The notes under the pieces are model-generated. The model was not told the origin of the DNA. It worked only from the letters and a program-made list of their open reading frames with translations, and did not search any database. The translations under genes and the position numbers were made by a program. Positions 1 through 10,096 of a DNA stretch of 64,000 bases are shown here, one piece after another; the first letter of the stretch is position 1; each line of letters opens with the position of its first letter. The DNA lies in assembly GCA_024867545.1 (NCBI GenBank), contig JANFNE010000011.1:1240001-1304000 (forward strand), read 5' to 3'. The stretch is from Phytopythium helicoides (lineage: Eukaryota > Oomycota > Peronosporomycetes > Pythiales > Pythiaceae).

Positions 1-824
1 AGTGTACGCAGACAAGTAAGCGAGGAATATGCTGACATCGTGTAGTTTCCGAGTTGGAGGAGAACGCCGAGTTGAACCTCTTATCAATTCAAAGACTTTA
101 AAGACACCCCGAGTTCATAACCATACCAGCTACGCCAGATCCTGTTCGACCACGCTGGTCAACACGTTTCATGAGGTTTCGCCGTTCAGAACATACCTTT
201 TGCAACAACATTTATTCCTGCATGGAAAGGATCGGCGACGCGGCTCCGAGATTTAGAAGCAGCAGAGTTGAATAGAGTAGGGTAACTTTAGAGTCGAGCA
301 GAGCGGCTGATTCGTGGTTATTCCGCGTCTGGCTGCCGATTCTAATTCAAAGACTTTCTCTGTCGGCTGAAGTTCTGGCAGTATAACGCGAGCGAGTGCA
401 ATGGTCGGTGGCGTGCAGCACTCATAGGTGATTGGGAGCCGCGAAAGTGCTGATATCCCCATATCTGGTGACTGCACTAGTCAGCATGGACGAGCGAGGC
501 AGGACGAGTTGTGACGACGCATCGTTCGGGTTGATGGCTGCGGTTGCATCTAGCACCCTAGCACAAGTCTCACGAGTAGGCTGGCGTGGTCATGTCGGCA
601 GAGGCAACACTTGGAGGGGCTCGTCTTTCCGAGAACACAGCCTTGGATCGTTCATTGCAGTTGAAGTTGCTTGCCATGTTTGTAGGATATACACAATAAT
701 AACAGGTAGACCTTCAACTGTCTCCGCAGACACCAGATCGCTCTAATCACTCACTCACTAAACCTGAAAGAAGCTGCAGTTGGAGGGGAAGCCATTCCGC
801 AGGAAAGCGAGCGTGGACGTCGGG

Positions 825-3659
825 ATGGACGGCGTTAGCATGGACAACGTCAGTATGGACGAGGGAGGGGGCGAGAAACCTCCGTCCACCGATGAGCTGC
901 TGTCGCAGGCTGCGGTGGAGGCCATCCGAGCGGCGGTGCCAGGCGTCACGATCGACCGCCACGGTGTCGCTCTCGAGGACGATCTGAAGACCCTGCTTCC
1001 GGAGAGTCACAAGCGGACGATTCGCAGGGAGATTTGTACCGCGTATTTCGGGAAGGTGCTGTCAGAACCAGCTATCGCTGCAGCTGTGACGGCCGTCAGC
1101 GCCAAGTGGGAGGAGCTTCAAAAGACCAAGGCAGACCTCAAACAGGAGCTCAAGCTCAAACCAGTACTCGGAGACAAGGAACGAGCTTTCCAACTGGAAT
1201 ACGTTGGAGATGCCGACGCCGAGTTCCGAAGCTACCTCGCGCGATGCTGCACGGGGTATCGCACAAACTCCACCCAGTACACAGCTCCATGCACTGCGAT
1301 CACGCAGAGCTCTGGGTTTGGGAAGAGCCGCATCCTGAAACAACTCGCCACGTACACATCCAAGGGCAATGTCATTCGCGATGGAACCACCGAGTACTCG
1401 ATGACGGTGCTCTACGTCAACGCGCGTAATATCAAGGGGTCGACGGGATACCCGCGCGCCACACCGGCCTTGAGCAATTGGTTATTAAATCAAACCGATT
1501 GCAACGCTCTCGCAATTGCTACCAAGTTGCTGAAGGCATTCAAGTACGCGAGGGATAATCACGATGCAGGCACGGAATGGATGGAGCTCTTTGAGAATCA
1601 CGAAGTGGAGAGGTACTTCATCGATAACAGCGTCAAGGTGAAGGAAGAGTTGGAAGCCGTCCATGTCAACCTGACATTGGAGTTTTCCCGAGACGAAATC
1701 GGCAGCTCGGGTAGATCAATGAAAAAATCGGGTAGACCAGGTGAGGGATCGAACAAATCTCAGGAGGGATCTAGTGGGCCAGAAGAAAAGAGGACATGCA
1801 CAGCATCGAAGGTGCCTGTGTTGGTGGTGGCCGTCGATGAAGCGCGGGCATTACTGGAGATCAAGGATATTCAGGGTGTGAATGCGCTCCGCATGCTGCA
1901 ACGAGCATTATCGAAAGTTTTCAAGGCAACCAGTGTGAAGGAGGCTAATGGACTAGTCTTCGCTGTTCTTGTGGATACCCTCTCCAGAGTCCACGACTTT
2001 GTTCCGGCTCGGTCTCATGACCCATCATCGCGGCATGGTTTGATCACCACCGCTCAATTCCCACCGTTTGTGCTGACGCACACAATAGACGTGATGTTGC
2101 AATCTGGACCCAAGCTTAGCGACTTTACGAGCAAGGAGAGGGTACTGATGAATGATGCACTACAAGTATGGAAGGTTCTTGTGGCGATGGGAAGACCCTT
2201 ATGGCATGGCAGTGCGTATAATGGTGTTCTCTCTACTTGGAAGAAGGATCTAGTGCAGTTCGCCTCTTCGAAACTGCTGCTTGGGGACCCGGGAAATAAA
2301 GCTCACCACTACAACACAGGGAACCTCTATGGTGTCGCAGACCTGTTCTGTCGAGCCGGTCTGCGTCCCCGTGCAAGTGATGCTCTATCATCCCGTCTTG
2401 TTGCCGACTTCATGAGTGTGTTGCATTATGTGTCGTACAGGAGTGACGCGCATATCACTAGTTACGCGTCCGACCCGATCTTGACGTTCGGTGCGGCGCA
2501 CATCTGGTATCAGTTGGACAAGACGCCAGCATTGCACACGTACTTGCTTCCGCAGTTCAAGTCGATGCTGGTTCATGGTTTGGTGGACGCAGGAAATGTT
2601 GGCGAAGTTGTGGCGCGCATCTTCTTGCTGTTAGCGATGGACGCGACGATGATGGGCGAAAAGTTTACAGACCATGCTACTCAAACTAATTTTGTGTTTT
2701 CTGGTCAGTTTTGCTCAGTGCCCCAGTTTCTCAAGATGCTGCTTGGTGCTGATCCAGAGTTCCGTGAGGAGAAGTCAAAGCTTGATTCGAAGGGAAAGTT
2801 ACCAGCTCGGCGCAATCAATTCAATGAGTGGATGATGATGTGGGGGGATTGGGAAGTTGGTTATAGCCACTTTGTGGATTTGCATAGAGCGCCAACGAAG
2901 GAAATGCTGTGGAGGATGCTTGATCGGCGCGCCGCAGGAATTTTCCCTCGCAACCACAAAGGGGCTGACCTCGTGATCCCAATATTCACCAGAGGCGATG
3001 CAAGTCGCTCCGGCTCGATGATGGGTACGCCTCTTGGAGAAGTGTCAGCCATCCTGATCCAAGTGAAGAATCGTGAGGGAGCAGATGACAATTTCCCTGA
3101 CTCTGCTCTTCGAAAGTTGACGCCGGAATTCGTGTATGCGGAGAAAAAGACGCTAGCCAAGAACAAATCAAGCACAAAGAGATCAGCCAAGCCTGCAAAA
3201 GAGGCCGGGAAGAAGAGCGGAGATGAACTGTCGTCGTTCAGCCAAACTCCCGTGGACAAGATGATTCGACTCTACTTGAGCCTTCGCGAGACTCCGAGCG
3301 AAGAGTTACCTGCTCAATGTGTGATTATGCCGAAGGTTCAGAATCTGAGGTCGGGTGCAGCTGCGTCCACCACCCACAACTACTCCCTGTGCCTCCGAGG
3401 GATGTTTGCAGAGGATTCGACGAACAGCCCAAGCCTTTGGCCATTTTTATCGATTGAGCTGACAAATGAGCTGAAAGCATTGGCAAACTCGGCGTGGTGG
3501 GATGGCATCTCTCAGGTTACGAGTGATCTTGACGAACGCGATCTCGACGAAGACGCCAAGAAACGTTTGGTTCCCGTTCTCTCGCGTGACACAGCGATCA
3601 ATGTGGCATCCAAGAGCCTGATGTTGTTTTCGCCTGGTCAACCTGACTTCAAAGGTTAG
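825..3659 (+). CDS. Crinkler/RHS-related P-loop NTPase with PD-(D/E)XK-like nuclease domain (copy 1)
   Basis: Uninterrupted ORF; the first ATG gives 944 residues. The frame is open back to 768 but has no earlier ATG, so an upstream 5' exon (possible acceptor gctgcag at 773-779) is not excluded. Seen in the sequence: a Walker A-like loop SSGFGKSR with Lys about residue 167, a Walker B-like hydrophobic strand ending in Asp-Glu about residue 338 (VVAVDEAR), and near residues 715-748 a nuclease-like pattern DLVIPIF...GEVSAILIQVKN (Asp, then Gln-x-Lys). A Lys-rich, possibly nuclear-localising stretch follows at about 775-800. Known of the family: NTPase-nuclease pairs of this kind occur in oomycete Crinkler-type proteins, in transposon-derived genes and in trypanosome RHS proteins. 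No signal peptide or LFLAK-type N-terminus is visible, so a secreted-effector role is not supported. The family assignment is from motif recognition only. Confidence 0.7.
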   Translation: MDGVSMDNVSMDEGGGEKPPSTDELLSQAAVEAIRAAVPGVTIDRHGVALEDDLKTLLPESHKRTIRREICTAYFGKVLSEPAIAAAVTAVSAKWEELQKTKADLKQELKLKPVLGDKERAFQLEYVGDADAEFRSYLARCCTGYRTNSTQYTAPCTAITQSSGFGKSRILKQLATYTSKGNVIRDGTTEYSMTVLYVNARNIKGSTGYPRATPALSNWLLNQTDCNALAIATKLLKAFKYARDNHDAGTEWMELFENHEVERYFIDNSVKVKEELEAVHVNLTLEFSRDEIGSSGRSMKKSGRPGEGSNKSQEGSSGPEEKRTCTASKVPVLVVAVDEARALLEIKDIQGVNALRMLQRALSKVFKATSVKEANGLVFAVLVDTLSRVHDFVPARSHDPSSRHGLITTAQFPPFVLTHTIDVMLQSGPKLSDFTSKERVLMNDALQVWKVLVAMGRPLWHGSAYNGVLSTWKKDLVQFASSKLLLGDPGNKAHHYNTGNLYGVADLFCRAGLRPRASDALSSRLVADFMSVLHYVSYRSDAHITSYASDPILTFGAAHIWYQLDKTPALHTYLLPQFKSMLVHGLVDAGNVGEVVARIFLLLAMDATMMGEKFTDHATQTNFVFSGQFCSVPQFLKMLLGADPEFREEKSKLDSKGKLPARRNQFNEWMMMWGDWEVGYSHFVDLHRAPTKEMLWRMLDRRAAGIFPRNHKGADLVIPIFTRGDASRSGSMMGTPLGEVSAILIQVKNREGADDNFPDSALRKLTPEFVYAEKKTLAKNKSSTKRSAKPAKEAGKKSGDELSSFSQTPVDKMIRLYLSLRETPSEELPAQCVIMPKVQNLRSGAAASTTHNYSLCLRGMFAEDSTNSPSLWPFLSIELTNELKALANSAWWDGISQVTSDLDERDLDEDAKKRLVPVLSRDTAINVASKSLMLFSPGQPDFKG

Positions 3660-4232
3660 TTGTCGAGCAGCAAACTCGATTGGACGGTGACTACGAGATC
3701 GATTCAAGCGTTGCGTGCATAGTCTTCATGGATTTATTGGTGCGAGTTCAACCTATCGCTCGAGTCTACGAGATGAAAGTGTAGACGCAAGAGTGGATGG
3801 TTGCAAGAATACTTCAGGTAAAGCACTCAAGGTGATGTGATTCTCACTCACCTTGCGTTGGCGTGAAAATGAACGCGGTTGAGTGAAGCGTGGGGTTGTC
3901 GTTTTCAGTTTGGCATCAGTAGTTGACGAAGAACAGAATAAACCAGTACATAGAAGGCGCCAAAAAAGCAGGCCCAAAGCGCACTCGTACGCGGTCTTCC
4001 ATCGAATGATACAATTGTCATAGCTTGTGGGCTACATCGCTCACCTAATGCGCAGGGACTTGAGCAACGTGTGTGTCACGGCGGTCGAGATGGCTCAGCC
4101 CGTTCGTAAAGATCGGTCCGGCGCGTGCCGAGGTGCACTCACTGTTCAGTGTACGACTCGCTCCAGCGTGATCAGAGCGGCTCGTTTGTGTCGTCATGGA
4201 CTGGAAGTCTGACGCCACTCTCACTCTCTATG

Positions 4233-4261
4233 ATCGACTCTGATTGTTCATCAGAGTCGAT
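4233..4261. other. Perfect 12-bp inverted repeat with 5-nt loop (copy 1)
   Basis: Arms ATCGACTCTGAT (4233-4244) and ATCAGAGTCGAT (4250-4261) are exact reverse complements around the loop TGTTC. It could form a strong RNA or DNA hairpin in the spacer about 570 bp downstream of the NTPase stop. No known element is recognised. Confidence 0.8.
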
Positions 4262-5309
4262 ATGACCATGGGTGCATGATGAAGCGAGTCATCACGAGCA
4301 AGCGGACTCGTCAACGTGTGTCTGCACAAGATGCTCGGGACGAACAATATATTCGAATCATTTGCTGCTTCAATGACGCAAGACGAGCTTGCGTGTAGGA
4401 CGCAAATGGCGATGGTAAACGCGCTGACTAGAGATGACAAGTCTGGGTACCATCATGGCTCGTTCGACGACGTTGCAGTTGAGGTGAACTGCGCGGAGAT
4501 CGTAGTTTCGTCTCGTCGATCTGTAGGATTTCCTAGCACAACATCCAGCACGGTGATCGCTGTGCCGTGTGCTCAAATCAAGGAGTGTGTTGGAGATTGA
4601 CCCAGACAAACGAAGACCTAAAAATGACGGTGAGCAGCACGGTGCTAGGTGGTGTTGAGGGGCTCGGCGAGCCGGCAACCGAACTTCCATGCTCGATTCG
4701 CGATCATAATGTGTTTTTCTCTGACGAATTTGTTGAGTCAAATTGGTAGCGCATTTTGCCCTCAGCAAGAGCAATCTATTCGTTGGATGTGTTGGATGTG
4801 TGAAGGATACACGAGCAAGTAGACCAATAACAGCATGAGAGAATGAGTATTGTAACGAGTTTTGGGCGACATCAGCAACAACGCGAGCAACATCGATATA
4901 AATGGCAGCACTACCAGAAGCTAACACTTGTTGGGGAAGAAAGCAGTTCTTCTGCGGTTTCACGAATGCGAGAGGCTCTCCAATGGTATTTCGTCGACTC
5001 CAACGAGAACTTCTTAATGAGTCGGATGCCAGCATGCGTGGAGGCTTGGTGGCGGACATCGACATCACTGAGACCAGTATGTGTCGGATCACTTTTTGTG
5101 TAAATATTTGGAGCATGTAGCACTTGATGCTCGTTTTCCTACAACTGACAAAACAAGTACCATAGACTACTGTAGTACAGTCGATGGATCACAAGGCAAA
5201 GCGTTTACCCTCGAAGTACGCTATGTCGTTGCAGAAGGAAGGTTTACAGAAACCAGCAAGATCCGTGCTACTTTCCGGTGCACAAGTTGCGAAAAAGACT
5301 GGTCTATCT

Positions 5310-5341
5310 GTTTGTTTGTTTGTTTGTTTGTTTGTTTGTTG
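5310..5341. repeat. GTTT tetranucleotide microsatellite (copy 1)
   Basis: Seven GTTT units plus a partial unit, about 50 bp 3' of the last codons of the DONSON fragment. The same number of units is present in copy 2. Confidence 0.9.
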
Positions 5342-5390
5342 TTAGTTTTTTTTTGTGGAGCTGTGGGTGTAATTGTTGCCAAGAGTCCCA

Positions 5391-6434
5391 TCACCCAACT
5401 ACTCGTGGACCTCCAATCGGTCTTCCACTTGTCTCGACGGTCACGGTTGCCGTGCCAAGTCTTCCCCGAGCAGAACTCACCACTGTAACGCTGTCGATCC
5501 GACGCTTGGTGAACTCGAGAGCAAGCGTGCGTTGTTCTCGTTCTGCCATCGTCAATCCTGGAGAGACTGACACACCAAACGCTCTCCTACCAGCGAGAGC
5601 CAGCGCATTCAACCGCTCCGATCCAGGAACAGGATCCATATAAACCTTCATCACAACCGACTTTTCATCACGCAAAGGGATGGAAGTATGCTCCTCCTTG
5701 TCACTCGACCTGTCTGCGATGGATTGTTGAAGAACTCCTAGAATCGTGTCAATAGACTCGGGGAAACAGAATCCAGTGACCTCAGACCTGTAGACATACA
5801 CATTTGCACACAGCAGGATTTGGTCAACCCTAGACTGTCGCGCTTTATGACTGAACAGCCAAACAAACGGTTCACAACAATGTACCTGAACATCGGCATG
5901 GGTCTCGTGCTTACGGCAGTGGTATCGACAATGTTTGCTCCTTCTGTGGTCGCTGAGTCGCTTGTCGGAGCAGAAGAGCCATGACTAACTCGTCCAGAAG
6001 ACGCGACGCTCAACGTCCGTATCGTCCCGTGCTCAAACGGGTGCAGAGCGAATAGCTCTGGGACGTCTTGGTTGGATAGTGCTGTGCATTGCTCTCACAA
6101 AAGTTAGAATCGCAGTGTTGTTGCCTCCGATCAGCGGACGCCGTCACCTACGTTTGCGGTTGATCAAAAATTCGTAGAGTCCGTGTACTGCCTCGTGGCC
6201 TTGGAAAAGAAGCAGCGAGTCTGGTCCATGCACTGCTGGAGCTGCTGAAGGAACTCCCGGTCCTCTTGACTGTTGTCCGGTCTTCAACGCCCCGAGCTCT
6301 TCTTCAAGTAGATGGAACTCTCCAGCGTCGCGCTTTGTGTTTTGGACGCTGCTGTATGGAGTTGAGTACTCGATGTTGAGTCGAAGCAGTGCTTTTCGGA
6401 CTCTTGACGTTGACTGGGTGACGGCAGCGCAGAC
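5391..6434 (-). pseudogene. Truncated DONSON 3' fragment created by the tandem duplication
   Basis: Duplicated 3' part of the DONSON-like gene. It contains the counterparts of the last exon (5391-5787), the penultimate exon (5886-6081) and about 280 nt of the middle exon (6152-6434), with the same splice sites as the intact gene. It breaks off at the duplication junction, so the first two exons and more than half of the middle exon are absent. Across the junction the frame stays open for about 30 codons of unrelated sequence, making a chimeric 125-codon ORF (6144-6521). Coding changes relative to the intact copy are few. It is most simply a young, non-functional gene fragment; transcription from an upstream promoter is possible but not shown. 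Confidence 0.85.
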
Positions 6435-7258
6435 AGTGTACGCAGACAAGTAAGCGAGGAATATGCTGACATCGTGTAGTTTCCGAGTTGGAGGAGAACG
6501 CCGAGTTGAACCTCTTATCAATTCAAAGACTTTAAAGACACCCCGAGTTCATAACCATACCAGCTACGCCAGATCCTGTTCGACCACGCTGGTCAACACG
6601 TTTCATGAGGTTTCGCCGTTCAGAACATACCTTTTGCAACAACATTTATTCCTGCATGGAAAGGATCGGCGACGCGGCTCCGAGATTTAGAAGCAGCAGA
6701 GTTGAATAGAGTAGGGTAACTTTAGAGTCGAGCAGAGCGGCTGATTCGTGGTTATTCCGCGTCTGGCTGCCGATTCTAATTCAAAGACTTTCTCTGTCGG
6801 CTGAAGTTCTGGCAGTATAACGCGAGCGAGTGCAATGGTCGGTGGCGTGCAGCACTCATAGGTGATTGGGAGCCGCGAAAGTGCTGATATCCCCATATCT
6901 GGTGACTGCACTAGTCAGCATGGACGAGCGAGGCAGGACGAGTTGTGACGACGCATCGTTCGGGTTGATGGCTGCGGTTGCATCTAGCACCCTAGCACAA
7001 GTCTCACGAGTAGGCTGGCGTGGTCATGTCGGCAGAGGCAACACTTGGAGGGGCTCGTCTTTCCGAGAACACAGCCTTGGATCGTTCATTGCAGTTGAAG
7101 TTGCTTGCCATGTTTGTAGGATATACATAATAATAACAGGTAGACCTTCAACTGTCTCCGCAGACACCAGATCGCTCTAATCACTCACTCACTAAACCTG
7201 AAAGAAGCTGCAGTTGGAGGGGAAGCCATTCCGCAGGAAAGCGAGCGTGGACGTCGGG

Positions 7259-10096
7259 ATGGACGGCGTTAGCATGGACAACGTCAGTATGGACGAGGGA
7301 GGGGGCGAGAAACCTCCGTCCACCGATGAGCTGCTGTCGCAGGCTGCGGTGGAGGCCATTCGAGCGGCGGTGCCAGGCGTCACGATCGACCGCCACGGTC
7401 TCGCTCTTGACGCCATTCTTCGGACTTTGCCTGTGGATAATAATCGTGTGGTGGTGATTCGCGCGGGGATTTGTGGCTCGTATGTCGAGAAGTCGTTGTC
7501 AGAACCAGCTATCGCTGCAGCTGTGACGGCCGTCAGCGCCAAGTGGGAGGAGCTTCAAAAGACCAAGGCAGACCTCAAACAGGAGCTCAGGCTCAAACCA
7601 GTACTCGAAGACAAGGAACGAGCTTTCCAACTGGAATACGTTGGAGATGCCGACGCCGAGTTCCGAAGCTACCTCGCGCGATGTTGCACGGGGTACCGCA
7701 CAAACTCCACCCAGTACACAGCTCCATGCACTGCGATCACGCAGAGCTCTGGGTTTGGGAAGAGCCGCATCCTGAAACAACTCGCCACGTACACATCCAA
7801 GGGCAATGTCATTCGCGATGGAACCACCGAGTACTCGATGACGGTGCTCTACGTCAACGCGCGTAATATCAAGGGGTCGACGGGATACCCGCGCGCCACA
7901 CCGGCCTTGAGCAATTGGCTATTCAATCAAACCGATTGCAACGCTCTCGCAATTGCTACCAAGTTGCTGAAGGCATTCAAGTACGCGAGGGATAATCACG
8001 ATGCAGGCGCGGAATGGATGGAGCTCTTTGAGAATCACGAAGTGGAGAGGTACTTCATCGATAACAGCGTCAAGGTGAAGGAAGAGTTGGAAGCCGTCAA
8101 TGTCAACCTGACATTGGAGTTTTCCCGAGACGAAATCGGCAGCTCGGGTAGATCAATGAAAAAATCGGGTAGACCAGGTGAGGGATCGAACAAATCTCAG
8201 GAGGGATCTAGTGGGCCAGAAGAAAAGAAGACATGCACAGCATCGAAGGTGCCTGTGTTGGTGGTGGCCGTCGATGAAGCGCGGGCATTACTGGAGATCA
8301 AGGATATTCAGGGTGTGAATGCGCTCCGAATGCTGCAACGAGCATTATCGAAAGTTTTCAAGGCAACCAGTGTGAAGGAGGCTAATGGACTAGTCTTCGC
8401 TGTTCTTGTGGATACCCTCTCCAAGGTCCACGACTTTGTTTCGGTGCTGTCTCATGACCCGTCATCGCGGCATGGTTTGATCACCACCGCTCAATTCCCA
8501 CCGATTGTGCTGACGCACACAATAGACGTGATGTTGCAATCTGGACCCAAGCTTAGCGACTTTACGAGCAAGGAGAGGGTACTGATGAATGATGCACTAC
8601 AAGTATGGAAGGTTCTTGTGGCGATGGGAAGACCCTTATGGCATGGCAGTGCGTATAATGGTGTTCTCTCTACTTGGAAGAAGGATCTAGTGCAGTTCGC
8701 CTCTTCGAAACTGCTGCTTGGGGACCCGGGAAATAAAGCTCACCACTACAACACAGGGAACCTCTATGGTGTCGCAGACCTGTTCTGTCGAGCCGGTCTG
8801 CGTCCCCGTGCAAGTGATGCTCTATCATCCCGTCTTGTTGCCGACTTCATGAGTGTGTTGCATTATGTGTCGTACAGGAGTGACGCGCATATCACTAGTT
8901 ACGCGTCCGACCCGATCTTGACGTTCGGTGCGGCGCACATCTGGTATCAGTTGGACAAGACGCCAGCATTGCACACGTACTTGCTTCCGCAGTTCAAGTC
9001 GATGCTGGTTCATGGTTTGGTGGACGCAGGAAATGTTGGCGAAGTTGTGGCGCGCATCTTCTTGCTGTTAGCGATGGACGCGACGATGATGGGCGAAAAG
9101 TTTACAGACCATGCTACTCAAACTAATTTTGTGTTTTCTGGTCAGTTTTGCTCAGTGCCCCAGTTTCTCAAGATGCTGCTTGGTGCTGATCCAGAGTTCC
9201 GTGAGGAGAAGTCAAAGCTTGATTCGAAGGGAAAGTTACCAGCTCGGCGCAATCAATTCAATGAGTGGATGATGATGTGGGGGGATTGGGAAGTTGGTTA
9301 TAGCCACTTTGTGGATTTGCATAGAGCGCCAACGAAGGAAATGCTGTGGAGGATGCTTGATCGGCGCGCCGCAGGAATTTTCCCTCGCAACCACAAAGGG
9401 GCTGACCTCGTGATCCCAATATTCACCAGAGGCGATGCAAGTCGCTCCGGCTCGATGATGGGCACGCCTCTTGGAGAAGTGTCAGCCATCCTGATCCAAG
9501 TGAAGAATCGTGAGGGAGCAGATGACAATTTCCCTGACTCTGCTCTTCGAAAGTTGACGCCGGAATTCGTGTATGCGGAGAAAAAGACGCTAGCCAAGAA
9601 CAAATCAAGCACAAAGAGATCAGCCAAGCCTGCAAAAGAGGCCGGGAAGAAGAGCGGAGATGAACTGTCGTCGTTCAGCCAAACTCCCGTGGACAAGATG
9701 ATTCGACTCTACTTGAGCCTTCGCGAGACTCCGAGCGAAGAGTTACCTGCTCAATGTGTGATTATGCCGAAGGTTCAGAATCTGAGGTCGGGTGCAGCTG
9801 CGTCCACCACCCACAACTACTCCCTGTGCCTCCGAGGGATGTTTGCAGAGGATTCGACGAACAGCCCAAGCCTTTGGCCATTTTTATCGATTGAGCTGAC
9901 AAATGAGCTGAAAGCATTGGCAAACTCGGCGTGGTGGGATGGCATCTCTCAGGTTACGAGTGATCTTGACGAACGCGATCTCGACGAAGACGCCAAGAAA
10001 CGTTTGGTTCCCGTTCTCTCGCGTGACACAGCGATCAATGTGGCATCCAAGAGCCTGATGTTGTTTTCGCCTGGTCAACCTGACTTCAAAGGTTAG
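7259..10096 (+). CDS. Crinkler/RHS-related P-loop NTPase with PD-(D/E)XK-like nuclease domain (copy 2)
   Basis: Second copy of the NTPase/nuclease gene, 945 residues from the first ATG. Walker A, Walker B, the nuclease-like D...QxK pattern and the Lys-rich tail are all kept, so both copies appear intact. It is almost identical to copy 1 except for residues about 47-83, encoded by 7399-7507, which are largely different and one residue longer. A second small cluster of changes lies near 8424-8450 (about residues 389-398). Scattered single substitutions occur in the first half, whereas the part after about 8,500 is practically unchanged. As in copy 1, no ATG lies in frame upstream (frame open to 7202). 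Likely product is a nuclear or transposon-derived ATPase-nuclease; function is inferred, not shown. Confidence 0.7.
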   Translation: MDGVSMDNVSMDEGGGEKPPSTDELLSQAAVEAIRAAVPGVTIDRHGLALDAILRTLPVDNNRVVVIRAGICGSYVEKSLSEPAIAAAVTAVSAKWEELQKTKADLKQELRLKPVLEDKERAFQLEYVGDADAEFRSYLARCCTGYRTNSTQYTAPCTAITQSSGFGKSRILKQLATYTSKGNVIRDGTTEYSMTVLYVNARNIKGSTGYPRATPALSNWLFNQTDCNALAIATKLLKAFKYARDNHDAGAEWMELFENHEVERYFIDNSVKVKEELEAVNVNLTLEFSRDEIGSSGRSMKKSGRPGEGSNKSQEGSSGPEEKKTCTASKVPVLVVAVDEARALLEIKDIQGVNALRMLQRALSKVFKATSVKEANGLVFAVLVDTLSKVHDFVSVLSHDPSSRHGLITTAQFPPIVLTHTIDVMLQSGPKLSDFTSKERVLMNDALQVWKVLVAMGRPLWHGSAYNGVLSTWKKDLVQFASSKLLLGDPGNKAHHYNTGNLYGVADLFCRAGLRPRASDALSSRLVADFMSVLHYVSYRSDAHITSYASDPILTFGAAHIWYQLDKTPALHTYLLPQFKSMLVHGLVDAGNVGEVVARIFLLLAMDATMMGEKFTDHATQTNFVFSGQFCSVPQFLKMLLGADPEFREEKSKLDSKGKLPARRNQFNEWMMMWGDWEVGYSHFVDLHRAPTKEMLWRMLDRRAAGIFPRNHKGADLVIPIFTRGDASRSGSMMGTPLGEVSAILIQVKNREGADDNFPDSALRKLTPEFVYAEKKTLAKNKSSTKRSAKPAKEAGKKSGDELSSFSQTPVDKMIRLYLSLRETPSEELPAQCVIMPKVQNLRSGAAASTTHNYSLCLRGMFAEDSTNSPSLWPFLSIELTNELKALANSAWWDGISQVTSDLDERDLDEDAKKRLVPVLSRDTAINVASKSLMLFSPGQPDFKG

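Larger units (their letters stand above)
3660..5390. other. Spacer between NTPase gene and DONSON 3' end (copy 1; copy 2 at 10097-11827)
   Basis: A stretch of 1.73 kb with no gene that can be supported. It contains short open frames on both strands (the longest 248 codons on the minus strand, 4370-5116), but none shows a recognisable domain, and their preservation in both copies is expected from the recent duplication. It holds an imperfect hairpin at 3828-3855, a perfect 12-bp inverted repeat at 4233-4261 and a GTTT microsatellite at 5310-5341. Confidence 0.6.
1..6434. repeat. Tandem repeat unit, copy 1 (about 6.43 kb)
   Basis: The base at position 1 corresponds to position 6435, and the two copies can then be followed base by base to the end of copy 1. 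The offset is 6434 nt before the NTPase gene and 6437 nt after a 3-nt length difference inside it. The unit holds upstream DNA, the NTPase/nuclease gene, a 1.7 kb spacer and the 3' portion of a DONSON gene on the minus strand. Because the window starts exactly at the unit boundary, it cannot be seen whether more copies lie upstream. Confidence 0.95.

Noticed and set aside
4370..5116. 248-codon minus-strand ORF in the repeat spacer, conserved in both copies
   Set aside because: No domain, no signal peptide, Arg/Ser-rich composition, and it overlaps plus-strand ORFs. Conservation follows from the recent duplication. Short RS-L-R-like pieces do not make it an RXLR effector.
4843..5120. Two overlapping small plus-strand ORFs in the spacer (with pieces such as GRKQFFCGFTNARG)
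   Set aside because: Considered as a transposase remnant, but no catalytic motif, terminal inverted repeats or target duplication could be seen.
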